A stretch of 64,000 nucleotides of DNA, taken from assembly GCF_006385595.1 (NCBI RefSeq), contig NZ_CP041046.1, positions 3,472,001 to 3,536,000 on the forward strand, given 5' to 3'. This DNA is from Luteibacter pinisoli (GTDB taxonomy: Bacteria > Pseudomonadota > Gammaproteobacteria > Xanthomonadales > Rhodanobacteraceae). Positions 22,192 through 30,706 of the stretch are shown one piece after another. Position 1 is the stretch's first letter. Every line of letters begins with the position of its first letter. Under the pieces are notes generated by a model. It saw only the letters and a program-made list of their open reading frames with translations. It was not told the DNA's origin and did no database searches. Both the position numbers and the translations under genes were made by a program.

Positions 22192-24543
22192 ATGCGCCTC
22201 GCCCGCCGCCTGCTTGCCGCTCTGCTATTGCTGATCGTGCTCGTGCTCGCGGTGGGATACCTCGCCTTGTCAGGCAGCCTCGCCCGGCTGGACGGCTCGC
22301 TTGCCCTGCACGGCCCATCCGCAGCGGTGACGCTCCAGCGTGATGCGCTGGGCACGCTGACGGTGCAGGCGGCCAATCGCCGTGATGCGGCGTGGGCGCT
22401 CGGCTTCGCGCATGGCCAGGATCGTTTCTTCCAGATGGACCTGCTGCGTCGCGTGGCGGCCGGCGAACTCGCCGCGCTGGTCGGCGAGGCCGCGGTGGAT
22501 GTGGACATGCGCCACCGCGTACACCGCCTGCGCGCCGTGGCCGAGGCGGCTTACGCCTTCCTGCCGCCGGACCAGCGCACCCTCGTCGATGCGTACCGCG
22601 ATGGCGTGAACGCCGGCCTCGGCCAGCTTCGGGTAAGGCCATGGGAGTACCTGCTGCTTCGCCAGACGCCGCAACCCTGGCAGGGCGAAGACAGCCTGCT
22701 GGTGCTGGGTGCGATGTACCTGGACCTCAACGAAGACGGCACGAACGGGCGTGACCTGGGCCTGGCGCGCCTTCGCGCGACGCTACCGGCCCCCGTGGCC
22801 GACGCGCTGACCGCGCCGGACCCCACCTGGGAAGCGCCGCTGGATGGCTCGCGTTCGCCGGAGGTGATCCTGCCCGGCGCCGACGTGTTCGACCTGCGCA
22901 GCCAGCCCAGGGTGGCCTCGGCACCGACGCGCGTTCCCGTCGACGCACTGCCGGGCAGCAACAGCTTCGCCGTGGGTGGCGCGCTGACCGATAACGGCGC
23001 GGCCCTCGTGGCCGACGACATGCACCTTGGACTGCGCGTACCCGATATCTGGTTCCGCGCGCGCCTGCGTTTTCCCGATGCCACGGCGCCTGGTGGCACG
23101 CGTGACCTCAACGGCGTGACCCTGCCCGGCACGCCCGCGCTCGTCGCCGGCTCCAACGGCCAGGTGGCATGGGCGTTCACCAACAGCTACGGCGACTGGA
23201 TGGACTGGGTACGCGTGACCCGCGACCACGCCAACCCGTCGCGCTACGTAACGCCCGATGGCAGTGCGGCGTTCGATGTGCACGACGAGGTGGTCGAGGT
23301 CGCGCGCGGCGAAGCACGCCACCTGCGCGTGGAAGACACGCAGTGGGGTCCGCTGGCGGCCACCGACGCGGACGGCACGCCGCTGGCGCTGGCCTGGATC
23401 GCACACCGTCCCGACGCCTTCAACCTCGGCATCATGGGCCTGGAACGCGCGAACGACGTGGGCGCCGCCCTCGACGTCGCGCCGCATGCCGGTATGCCGC
23501 CGCAGAACCTGCTGGTGGGCGATCGCGCCGGCCATATCGCGTGGACCCTGATCGGCAATGCCGTGCCGCTGCGCCAGCCCGGCGTCCCCGGCTGGACGGG
23601 TTTCGCCGACGCCTCGCGTTACCCGCGCATCGCCGACCCGGCCGGCAGCCGCCTGTGGACGGCGAACAATCGCACCGTCGGCGGTGACGCGCTGGCCCTG
23701 CTCGGCAATGGCGGCCATGACCTGGGCGCACGCGCCCAGCAGATTCGCGACGACCTCCAGGCCCGCGAGCACTTCGTCCCGGGCGACATGCTCTCCATCC
23801 AGCTCGACGACCGCGCGCTGTTTCTTTCGCGCTGGAACGATCTGCTCCAGGCCACGCTGTCGCGCACGAAGGATGCGACGCTGGATCCGCTGCGCCAGGC
23901 CACCGCGACATGGGCCGGCCACGCCGCGGTGGACAGCGTGGACTACCGTGCCGTGCGCACCTTCCGACAGCACGTACGCGACCTTGTCCTCGCTCCGTTC
24001 ATCGCAAGGGCGAAGGCCCGTTTCCCCGACTTCAGCTGGCCGCGTGGCACGACGGCAGAAGGCGCGGTGTGGCAGATGCTGACCCTGCGCCCGATGAACC
24101 TGCTCGACCCCGCCTACGCCAGCTGGGATGACTTGCTGGCCACGGCCGCACGCAAGACCTCCGATGAGCTCAACGCAGGCGCGGGTGGCATCGAGGCACG
24201 CACCTGGGGCGAACTCAACACCGCGCACATCATGCATCCGCTCTCGTCCGCCCTGCCCCGCTGGCTGTCGCGTTTTCTCGACATGCCGGCCGAACCGCTT
24301 GCGGGCGATACCGACATGCCGCGGGTCCAGGCGCCCGCGTTCGGTGCCTCCGAACGCTTCGCCATCTCGCCTGGGCATGAAGACGAGAGTTACCTGGAGA
24401 TGCCCGGCGGCCAGAGTGGCCATCCGTTGTCGCCGTTCCACGGCGCGGGGCATGAGCAGTGGGCCCAGGGCCACCTGACACCGCTACTGCCGGGAGCGTC
24501 GAAACACACGCTGACCATCGAGCCCCAGACCGCGCCGCATTAA
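22192..24543 (+). CDS. Penicillin acylase family protein (N-terminal nucleophile amidohydrolase)
   Basis: A 783-residue exported Ntn-hydrolase. An N-terminal membrane helix or signal anchor (about 8-28) is followed by the alpha-subunit region (AWALGFAHGQDRFFQMDLLR). The autoprocessing site is LPGSNSFAVGG, with Ser256 predicted to become the N-terminal nucleophile of the beta subunit. Later motifs (ADDMHLGLRVPDIWF, LPGTPALVAGSNGQVAWAF, WTANNRT) are those of penicillin/acyl-homoserine-lactone acylases. Relatives hydrolyse amides such as penicillins, acyl-HSLs or aculeacin, so quorum quenching is possible but unproven. It ends 14 bases before the convergent dapE. Confidence 0.88.
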   Translation: MRLARRLLAALLLLIVLVLAVGYLALSGSLARLDGSLALHGPSAAVTLQRDALGTLTVQAANRRDAAWALGFAHGQDRFFQMDLLRRVAAGELAALVGEAAVDVDMRHRVHRLRAVAEAAYAFLPPDQRTLVDAYRDGVNAGLGQLRVRPWEYLLLRQTPQPWQGEDSLLVLGAMYLDLNEDGTNGRDLGLARLRATLPAPVADALTAPDPTWEAPLDGSRSPEVILPGADVFDLRSQPRVASAPTRVPVDALPGSNSFAVGGALTDNGAALVADDMHLGLRVPDIWFRARLRFPDATAPGGTRDLNGVTLPGTPALVAGSNGQVAWAFTNSYGDWMDWVRVTRDHANPSRYVTPDGSAAFDVHDEVVEVARGEARHLRVEDTQWGPLAATDADGTPLALAWIAHRPDAFNLGIMGLERANDVGAALDVAPHAGMPPQNLLVGDRAGHIAWTLIGNAVPLRQPGVPGWTGFADASRYPRIADPAGSRLWTANNRTVGGDALALLGNGGHDLGARAQQIRDDLQAREHFVPGDMLSIQLDDRALFLSRWNDLLQATLSRTKDATLDPLRQATATWAGHAAVDSVDYRAVRTFRQHVRDLVLAPFIARAKARFPDFSWPRGTTAEGAVWQMLTLRPMNLLDPAYASWDDLLATAARKTSDELNAGAGGIEARTWGELNTAHIMHPLSSALPRWLSRFLDMPAEPLAGDTDMPRVQAPAFGASERFAISPGHEDESYLEMPGGQSGHPLSPFHGAGHEQWAQGHLTPLLPGASKHTLTIEPQTAPH

Positions 24544-24557
24544 CCCGACGGTAAACG

Positions 24558-25688
24558 TCAGGCCAGCATGCGCTGGCAGATCGCCTCGTAGAGGCCAGGC
24601 AACGCATCCAGATCGGCAAGGGAGACGCACTCGTCCACCTTGTGGATCGTCGCGTTTACGGGGCCGAGCTCGATCACTTCCGCACCCATCGGCGCGATGA
24701 AGCGGCCATCGCTGGTACCGCCGCCGGTGCTCTGCTCCGGGTCGATGCCACACAGGTCGCGACACACGCCGGCGACCACCTCGCGAAGACGCCCGCCAGG
24801 GGTTGCGAGAAACGGATGCCCCGACAGATGCCAGTCGATCGCAAAATCGACGCCATGGGCGCGCAGGATGGCTTCCGCGCGCTCGCGAAGCCCGTCCGCG
24901 GTGCTGGCCGTCGAAAACCGGAAGTTCACCAGGGCGACGAGCTCACCCGGGATGACATTGTTCGCGCCCGTACCCGCGTTGATGTTGGAGACCTGGAACG
25001 ACGTGGGCGGGAAGTCCGCGTTGCCTTCATCCCAGCGCTCCGCCGCCAGTGCCGCCAGCGCCGGTGCGAACGCGTGGATCGGATTCTTCGCCTTCTCCGG
25101 GTAGGCCACATGGCCCTGCACGCCGTGCACGGTCAGCGTGCCGGACAGCGAGCCACGCCGCCCGACACGGATAAGGTCGCCGAGGCGCTCCTTCGCCGAG
25201 GGCTCGCCCACCACGCAGTAGTCGATGCGCTGGCCGACGGCAGCAAAGTAATCCACGACTTCGCGCACGCCATGCAGCGCCACGCCTTCCTCGTCGGACG
25301 TAAGCAGCAAGCCCACGGTGCCTGCGTGGGACGGATGCGCCGTGACAAACCGCTCAAGCGCCACGACCATCGCCGCGACCGAACCCTTCATGTCCGCGGC
25401 ACCGCGACCGTAAAGCATGCCGTCGCGCTCGGTGGGTTCGAAGGGTGGCGTGGTCCAGTGCTCTTCCGGGCCGCTGGGCACGACGTCGGTGTGCCCGAGG
25501 AACGCCAGCACGGGGCCTTCGCCGCCATGCGTGGCCCACAGGTTGTCGACGTCACCGAATCGCAGGTGATCGATGCGGAAGCCAACGCGCTGGAGGCGCG
25601 CGGCAATCGATGGCAGGCAGCCCGCGTCATCCGGCGTGACCGAGCGGCGGGCCATCAGGTCGCGGGTAAGTTCGAGGACGGCCGACAT
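24558..25688 (-). CDS. dapE: Succinyl-diaminopimelate desuccinylase
   Basis: Removes succinate from N-succinyl-LL-diaminopimelate in lysine and peptidoglycan precursor synthesis. 376 residues, the normal length, with metal-ligand motifs FLGHTDVVPSG, YGRGAADMKGSVAAM and LTSDEEGVALHG, and the substrate motif near TGGGTSDGRFIAPMG. The ATG at 25688 (MSAVLELTRDLM) matches the family start; the upstream extension lies inside yffB. One base separates its ATG from the yffB stop codon, so it is the last gene of a map-glnD-dapD-yffB-dapE unit. Confidence 0.95.
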   Translation of the reverse strand: MSAVLELTRDLMARRSVTPDDAGCLPSIAARLQRVGFRIDHLRFGDVDNLWATHGGEGPVLAFLGHTDVVPSGPEEHWTTPPFEPTERDGMLYGRGAADMKGSVAAMVVALERFVTAHPSHAGTVGLLLTSDEEGVALHGVREVVDYFAAVGQRIDYCVVGEPSAKERLGDLIRVGRRGSLSGTLTVHGVQGHVAYPEKAKNPIHAFAPALAALAAERWDEGNADFPPTSFQVSNINAGTGANNVIPGELVALVNFRFSTASTADGLRERAEAILRAHGVDFAIDWHLSGHPFLATPGGRLREVVAGVCRDLCGIDPEQSTGGGTSDGRFIAPMGAEVIELGPVNATIHKVDECVSLADLDALPGLYEAICQRMLA

Positions 25689-25689
25689 G

Positions 25690-26043
25690 TTATTTACCGA
25701 AGCGTTTCTTGAAGGCGTTATCGGTGAAGCCGACCGACACATCGTCGCCCTCCACCACCACCGGCCGCTTGATCAGCGCCGGGTATTCCTTCAGCAGGAG
25801 CGTCCACTCCGGGTCGGTGCGCGGGTCCTTGCGCTGCGGCAGCAAGGTGCGCCACGTGGTGGACGCCTTGTTGACCAGCTTCTCCCAGCCACCGAGCGCC
25901 TGCGACCACGCCTTGAGCGTGGCTGGGGGCACCGGGTTGGCACGGTAATCGACGAAGCTGTAGGCGACCCCGAAGCGATCAAGCCACTTGCGCGCCTTCT
26001 TGCAGGTATCGCAGTTGGGCAAGCCGTAGACCGTCAGCGCCAT
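25690..26043 (-). CDS. yffB: ArsC/Spx-family protein YffB
   Basis: 117 residues of thioredoxin fold with VYGLPNCDTCKKARKWL near the N-terminus, the arsenate-reductase-like Cys motif, and RPVVVEGDDVSVGF toward the end. YffB proteins are found between dapD and dapE in many proteobacteria and are suggested to be glutathione-dependent thiol reductases; true arsenate reduction is not expected. The ATG at 26043 (MALTVYG) is preferred over one four codons upstream because it has a GGTGAG ribosome-binding site at suitable distance and avoids overlap with dapD. Confidence 0.88.
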   Translation of the reverse strand: MALTVYGLPNCDTCKKARKWLDRFGVAYSFVDYRANPVPPATLKAWSQALGGWEKLVNKASTTWRTLLPQRKDPRTDPEWTLLLKEYPALIKRPVVVEGDDVSVGFTDNAFKKRFGK

Positions 26044-26047
26044 GGGC

Positions 26048-26881
26048 TCACTCACCGCTGCGCAGCAGTTCGTTGATGCCAGTCTTGGAGCGCGTTTTCT
26101 CGTCCACCTGCTTCACGATAATGGCGGCATACAGGCTATGGCTGCCGTCCTTCGACGGCAGGCTGCCGGCGACGACGACGCTGCCCGCCGGCACGCGGCC
26201 GTAGCTGACTTCGCCCGTGGCGCGGTTGTAAATGCGCGTGGACTGGCCGAGGAACACGCCCATGCCGATGACCGAACCCTTCTCCACGATCACACCCTCG
26301 ACGACTTCCGAGCGCGCGCCAATGAAGCAGTTGTCTTCGATGATCGTGGGGTTGGCCTGCAGCGGCTCGAGCACGCCACCGATGCCGACGCCGCCGGAGA
26401 GATGCACGCCGGCGCCAACCTGCGCGCAGGAACCTACCGTGGCCCAGGTGTCGACCATCGTGCCGGCGCCCACGTAGGCGCCAATGTTGGTGTAGCTGGG
26501 CATCAGCACCGCATCCTTCGCGATGTGCGCGCCACGACGCACCAGGGCGCCAGGCACGACACGGGCGCCAAGGTTCGCGTACTCGGTGGCGTCGCCGTCG
26601 GTGAAGCGCAGCGGCACCTTGTCGAAGGCGCTGGACGGGCCACCGTCCATCACGCGGTTGCCGTTCATGCGGAAGTACAGCAGCACGGCTTTCTTGAGCC
26701 ACGCATGCACCACCCAGCCGCCCTTGCCATCGGGTTCGGCCACGCGGCGCTCACCCGATTCAAGCAGGTCCAGCACCTGGTCGACGGTATCGCGCAGGCC
26801 ACCCTCGATCTCGTTCTGGTTCAGGTCCGCACGACGCTCGAAGGCGTCATCGATCACGGATTCAAGCGTTTGCATTTGCAT
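26048..26881 (-). CDS. dapD: 2,3,4,5-tetrahydropyridine-2,6-dicarboxylate N-succinyltransferase
   Basis: Adds succinyl from succinyl-CoA to tetrahydrodipicolinate, committing the pathway to the succinylase branch of lysine synthesis. 277 residues, close to the family length, with an N-terminal helical part (LESVIDDAFERRADLNQNE) and a left-handed beta-helix of hexapeptide repeats (VLMPSYTNIGAYVGAGTMVD, GVHLSGGVGIGGVLEPL). The gene overlaps glnD by 20 bases, and its start region contains two ATGCAA units, so either ATG (26881 or 26875) could be used. Confidence 0.95.
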   Translation of the reverse strand: MQMQTLESVIDDAFERRADLNQNEIEGGLRDTVDQVLDLLESGERRVAEPDGKGGWVVHAWLKKAVLLYFRMNGNRVMDGGPSSAFDKVPLRFTDGDATEYANLGARVVPGALVRRGAHIAKDAVLMPSYTNIGAYVGAGTMVDTWATVGSCAQVGAGVHLSGGVGIGGVLEPLQANPTIIEDNCFIGARSEVVEGVIVEKGSVIGMGVFLGQSTRIYNRATGEVSYGRVPAGSVVVAGSLPSKDGSHSLYAAIIVKQVDEKTRSKTGINELLRSGE

Positions 26882-29519
26882 TCAGGGCATTCCTGGGGGA
26901 TTCAAAACCGATGTGGCGCAGAAGGCATTCGCGCAGGATCTCCTGGCGCGCCGGGGACAGCGCCGCGTTATTGCGGTCGGTGAGCTGGAAGAAGTCTTCA
27001 ACGCGCTCGCCGAACGTCGCGATACGCGCATCATGCACGCGCACCTCCGCTTCGGCCAGCGCCTGCGACACGGCGGCAAGCAGGCCGGGGCGGTCCGTGC
27101 ATACCAGCGACAGCTGCGTGCGTTCGCCGATGGCATTGAACGCGATCCGCGGCGTCATCTGGAAGTGGCGCAGGTGGCGCGAAATGCCGCGCTTGGGCGC
27201 GCTGTGGCCTTCGGGGTGGTCCAGCGCGCGGACCAGGCGCAGGCGCAGTTCTTCCGCGCGCTGCGACGAGGCCGGCGCCTGTGTTTCCGATTCAAGCAGG
27301 AGGAAGGTGTCCAGCGCCATGCCGGTGTTCGACACGAGGATGCGGGCTTCGACCACCGAAAAACGCAGGCGATCGAGCACGGCGGTCACGGTGGCGAACA
27401 GGCCGTCGCGATCCGGCGCGTACACAAACAGCTCGGTACTGCCACGCACCGAGAACGGGTGGACCTCGACCAGGGGCGTCGCGCCGCGCGCGCGCAAGAT
27501 GGCCGCGGTCTGCCACGCGATCTGCTCGGAGCGGTGGCGGAGGAAGCTCAGGTCGGGAAAGTCCGCCCACACTTTTTCGATATCGCTGACCGCGAAGCGC
27601 TCGGCCACCAGCATGCCCTGGGCACGCTCGCGACACTCGCGCACACGCGAGCCCACGATGGTGGCGTGGCTGACGTCGCTGCGCAGGGCAAAGCGCGTCG
27701 CCGTGTACAGGTCGGACAGCAGCCGGTCCTTCCAGGCGTTCCACAGCTTCGGACTGGTCCCGATGATATCGGCGATGGTCAGCAGGTAGAGATGATCGAG
27801 GTGCTCCCAGTCGCCCACCACGGCGGCGAAGCGATGCACCACGTCGGGGTCGGTGATGTCCTGGCGCTGCGCCGTCGTGCTCATCAGCAGGTGCTGGCGA
27901 ACCAGCCAGGCCACAAGCAGCACCTGCTCTTCGGGAAGGCCCAGGCGCCGGCAGAAGGCCAGCGCGTCTTCCTCGCCGAGGGCGGAGTGGTCACCACCGC
28001 GGCCCTTGGCGATATCGTGGAACAGCGCGGCCAGCAGCATCAGCTCCGGCCGCTCGATATGCGGCCAGATCTCGCAGCCGAGCGGGAACTCGCGACGCGC
28101 GGCGGGATCGGCGAAGCGCGCGACGTTCCGCAGCACGCGCAAGGTGTGCTCGTCCACGGTATACACGTGGAACAGGTCGTACTGCATGCGCCCGACCACC
28201 TTGCCGAACGCCGGCAGGATCGCGGCGAGCAGGCCGTGGCGGTTCATCCGCCAAAGGGCGTCGACGGCCGGCGCACCCCGGCGCAGGAGCGCAAGGAAGG
28301 CGTCGAGCACGGCCTGGTCATCGGCCAGCCCCTCGCCATGCAACGACACCGCATGCTGGATGCGCCGCATGGTTTCGGCGGTGAAGCCGGTGATGCCCGG
28401 CTCGTCGAGGCGGGCGATGAAAATCTCAACGAGGGCGGCCGGCCGGCGCGCGAACAAGTGCGGGTTGCGCATGGCGATCCGGGACCCGTAGCGCAGGTAA
28501 TCACTGCCCACCGGCTGTGGTTCCGCCGACGGATCGAGCATCTCCTCGAAACGCTCCACCAGCTGGGTACCCGAGCGCTCGATCTGCGTGGCGGCCCGGT
28601 AGTAGCCCTGCATGAACTGCTCGACACCCAGGTTCTTCGCGTGCTCGTCTTCGAAGCCCAGCCGCGTGGCCAGCGCACGCTGGTAGTCGAACAGCAGGCG
28701 CTCTTCCGCACGCCCGGCTTCCAGGTGCAGCGCGTAGCGATAGCGGCGCAGGGTCGCTTCCGCGCGGCCGAGCTTGGCGGCCTCCACGGGTTCAAGCAGG
28801 CCTTCGGCCACCATGGCGTCGAAATCGGGCGCATGGGCGAGGCGCCGGCCCAGCCAGCGCAGGGCATCGAGCGTACGCAGGCCGCCAGGGCCATCCTTCA
28901 GGTTCGGCTCGAGGTTCTGCGCGGTGTCGTCGTAACGCGCGTGGCGGGCGTCGCGCTCGGCCAGGCGGGCGGCGAGGTACTCGCGGGGCGGCCACAGCGC
29001 CGGGTCATCGAGGATGCCGCGCAGCTGCTCGGCCAGGATGGGCCAGCCGGCAAGGCGGCGGCCATCCAGCAGGCTGGTGAACACGCTGGCGTCGCGGGCG
29101 GCCAGCTCACGGCACTGCTCCACGGTGCGTACCGCGTGGCCCGGCTTCAGGCCGATGTCCCAAAGGCAGGAAAAGAAGTTCTCCAGCGCCCTGGATAACG
29201 GCGGCGAGGCCTCGCCGACCATCGCCAGCAGGTCCACGTCCGAACTGGGAAAGAGCATGCCGCGGCCGAAGCCGCCGACGGCAAACAGCGCGGCGGCGGC
29301 GATATCGCCCAGGCAGGCGCCCCAGGCATGCACCACCACGCGTTCGACGATCTCCGCCCGGCGCCGGGCCAGGGCCGAGGCGTCCTCGCCGTCGCGGAAG
29401 GCCGTATCCAGCGCGCGGTCGGCGTCGCCGAGCAGCTGGCGCAGTGAACGCCGTGCCTCGGGCGAGACGCCCGAACGGGGAACGACGGCGGGCAGGCGTG
29501 GTAGCGGGGGAAGCGTCAC
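26862..29519 (-). CDS. glnD: Bifunctional uridylyltransferase/uridylyl-removing enzyme (PII sensor) GlnD
   Basis: Senses glutamine and uridylylates or deuridylylates PII proteins, controlling nitrogen assimilation. The 885-residue protein has the nucleotidyltransferase motif FAVGGFGRGMLFPSSDVDLL (about 78-97), the HD domain for removal (HTLRVLRNVARFAD and LLAALFHDIAKGRGGDHS, about 430-490), and two C-terminal ACT domains (ELFVYAPDRDGLFATVTAVL and QLSLVCTDRPGLLAAVSQAL). All motifs are intact. It sits between map and dapD, the order also seen in E. coli. Confidence 0.96.
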   Translation of the reverse strand: MTLPPLPRLPAVVPRSGVSPEARRSLRQLLGDADRALDTAFRDGEDASALARRRAEIVERVVVHAWGACLGDIAAAALFAVGGFGRGMLFPSSDVDLLAMVGEASPPLSRALENFFSCLWDIGLKPGHAVRTVEQCRELAARDASVFTSLLDGRRLAGWPILAEQLRGILDDPALWPPREYLAARLAERDARHARYDDTAQNLEPNLKDGPGGLRTLDALRWLGRRLAHAPDFDAMVAEGLLEPVEAAKLGRAEATLRRYRYALHLEAGRAEERLLFDYQRALATRLGFEDEHAKNLGVEQFMQGYYRAATQIERSGTQLVERFEEMLDPSAEPQPVGSDYLRYGSRIAMRNPHLFARRPAALVEIFIARLDEPGITGFTAETMRRIQHAVSLHGEGLADDQAVLDAFLALLRRGAPAVDALWRMNRHGLLAAILPAFGKVVGRMQYDLFHVYTVDEHTLRVLRNVARFADPAARREFPLGCEIWPHIERPELMLLAALFHDIAKGRGGDHSALGEEDALAFCRRLGLPEEQVLLVAWLVRQHLLMSTTAQRQDITDPDVVHRFAAVVGDWEHLDHLYLLTIADIIGTSPKLWNAWKDRLLSDLYTATRFALRSDVSHATIVGSRVRECRERAQGMLVAERFAVSDIEKVWADFPDLSFLRHRSEQIAWQTAAILRARGATPLVEVHPFSVRGSTELFVYAPDRDGLFATVTAVLDRLRFSVVEARILVSNTGMALDTFLLLESETQAPASSQRAEELRLRLVRALDHPEGHSAPKRGISRHLRHFQMTPRIAFNAIGERTQLSLVCTDRPGLLAAVSQALAEAEVRVHDARIATFGERVEDFFQLTDRNNAALSPARQEILRECLLRHIGFESPRNALNANANA

Positions 29520-29556
29520 GTCAGGGCCCCTTGGCGCGTGGTGGATCGTCAGAGCG

Positions 29557-30324
29557 TCAGGCAGCGTCCGGCCACGGAGTGAGGATCTCGAAACCGTCTT
29601 CCGTCACGGCCACGGTGTGCTCCCACTGGGCGGAAAGCGAATGGTCCTTGGTGACCACCGTCCAGCCATCGGGCAGCGACTTGGTCTGCGGCTTGCCGGC
29701 GTTGATCATCGGCTCGACGGTGAAGGTCATGCCCGGCTTGAGCTCCAGGCCCGTGCCGTTGCGGCCGTAATGCAGCACCTGCGGTTCGTCGTGGTAGACC
29801 TTGCCGATGCCATGGCCGCAGTACTCGCGGACCACCGAGAAACCCGCCGCTTCGGCGTGCTTCTGGATCGCGGCGCCGACGTCACCCAGGGTGGCGCCCG
29901 GCTTGACCGCCTCGATGCCCTTCATCATGGCTTCGAAGGTGGTATCGACCAGGCGCTTGGCCAGGACGCTCGGGGTGCCGACGAAATACATGCGGCTGGT
30001 GTCGCCGTGCCAGCCATCCTTGATGACGGTGACGTCGATATTGACGATGTCGCCGTCCTTCAGGATCTTGGTCTCGGTCGGAATACCGTGGCAAATCACA
30101 TGGTTGACCGAAGTGCACACGGTTTTCGGGAAGCCCCGGTAGCCGACGTTGGCCGGGATCGCCTTCTGCACGTTCACGATATGGTCGTGGGCGAGGCGGT
30201 CGAGCTGCTCGGTGCTGACGCCCGGCTTCACGTGGGGCACCAGCATGGCCAGCACCTCGGCGGCCAGGCGGCCGGCCTCGCGCATGGACTGGATCTCTTC
30301 GGGGGTCTTCGGTACGACTGCCAT
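29557..30324 (-). CDS. map: Type I methionine aminopeptidase
   Basis: Removes the initiator methionine from nascent proteins. 255 residues with all metal ligands in context: the substrate His motif SVNHVICHGIP, Asp in NIDVTVIKDGWHGDTSRM, His in EYCGHGIGKVYHDEPQVLHY, Glu in FTVEPMIN and Glu in QWEHTVAVTEDGFEIL. The start MAVVPKTPEEIQSM matches the family. It is divergent from rpsB across a 382-base gap, as in E. coli, and is the first gene of the glnD-dapD group (37 bases to glnD). Confidence 0.97.
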   Translation of the reverse strand: MAVVPKTPEEIQSMREAGRLAAEVLAMLVPHVKPGVSTEQLDRLAHDHIVNVQKAIPANVGYRGFPKTVCTSVNHVICHGIPTETKILKDGDIVNIDVTVIKDGWHGDTSRMYFVGTPSVLAKRLVDTTFEAMMKGIEAVKPGATLGDVGAAIQKHAEAAGFSVVREYCGHGIGKVYHDEPQVLHYGRNGTGLELKPGMTFTVEPMINAGKPQTKSLPDGWTVVTKDHSLSAQWEHTVAVTEDGFEILTPWPDAA

Positions 30325-30706
30325 GGTGGGTTCTCTCTTTTTCCTTTGCCCCCAGGGGGATGGGGCCTACCACGGACGTGGCGGCGGCCCTGCCGGAATT
30401 CCACCCTTGTCTTGCGGAGGGCGGTACCCGGAGGCTACAATTAGCGAGTTTTGCTGTCCGGCGAAGCCACGTTTGCGTGGCCACGGCGGTAAATCGAAGC
30501 GCGATTGTAACCGCTCGGGGCCACTATGGGCCCGGCGCGAGGCCATCGCATTTAACGCCACACACGCATCGGCACCGCCTTCGGGGTGCCCTGCCAGCCG
30601 TCGACGAGCGAAAGGCTCCGCGGCAAGGCCAGGGTCGAAGCCGGGGATGCGTGGAGGTCCCAACCCCCATAGAACCGCCTCGTGCGGTTCGCCCAGGAGT
30701 AATTCC
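30325..30706 (+). promoter_or_regulatory. map-rpsB intergenic region with rpsB promoter and structured leader
   Basis: The only gene-free stretch over 300 bases. A promoter candidate is TTGCGG (30412-30417), 18 bases, TACAAT (30436-30441), giving a leader of about 260 bases. The leader contains at least three hairpins: GCCACG/CGTGGC at 30466-30481; GGCACC/GGTGCC at 30571-30590 around a UUCG-type loop; and GAACCGC/GCGGTTC at 30672-30690, five bases before the AGGAG ribosome-binding site at 30695-30699. In gammaproteobacteria ribosomal protein S2 represses rpsB-tsf through its leader, so this is a plausible S2 leader. I see no open frame with protein-like composition here. Confidence 0.6.

Noticed and set aside
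26523..29198. 891-codon rightward open frame opposite glnD
   Set aside because: It is a shadow: the leftward frame encodes intact GlnD with all its motifs, while this frame has His/Arg/Gln-rich low-complexity composition common opposite GC-rich genes.
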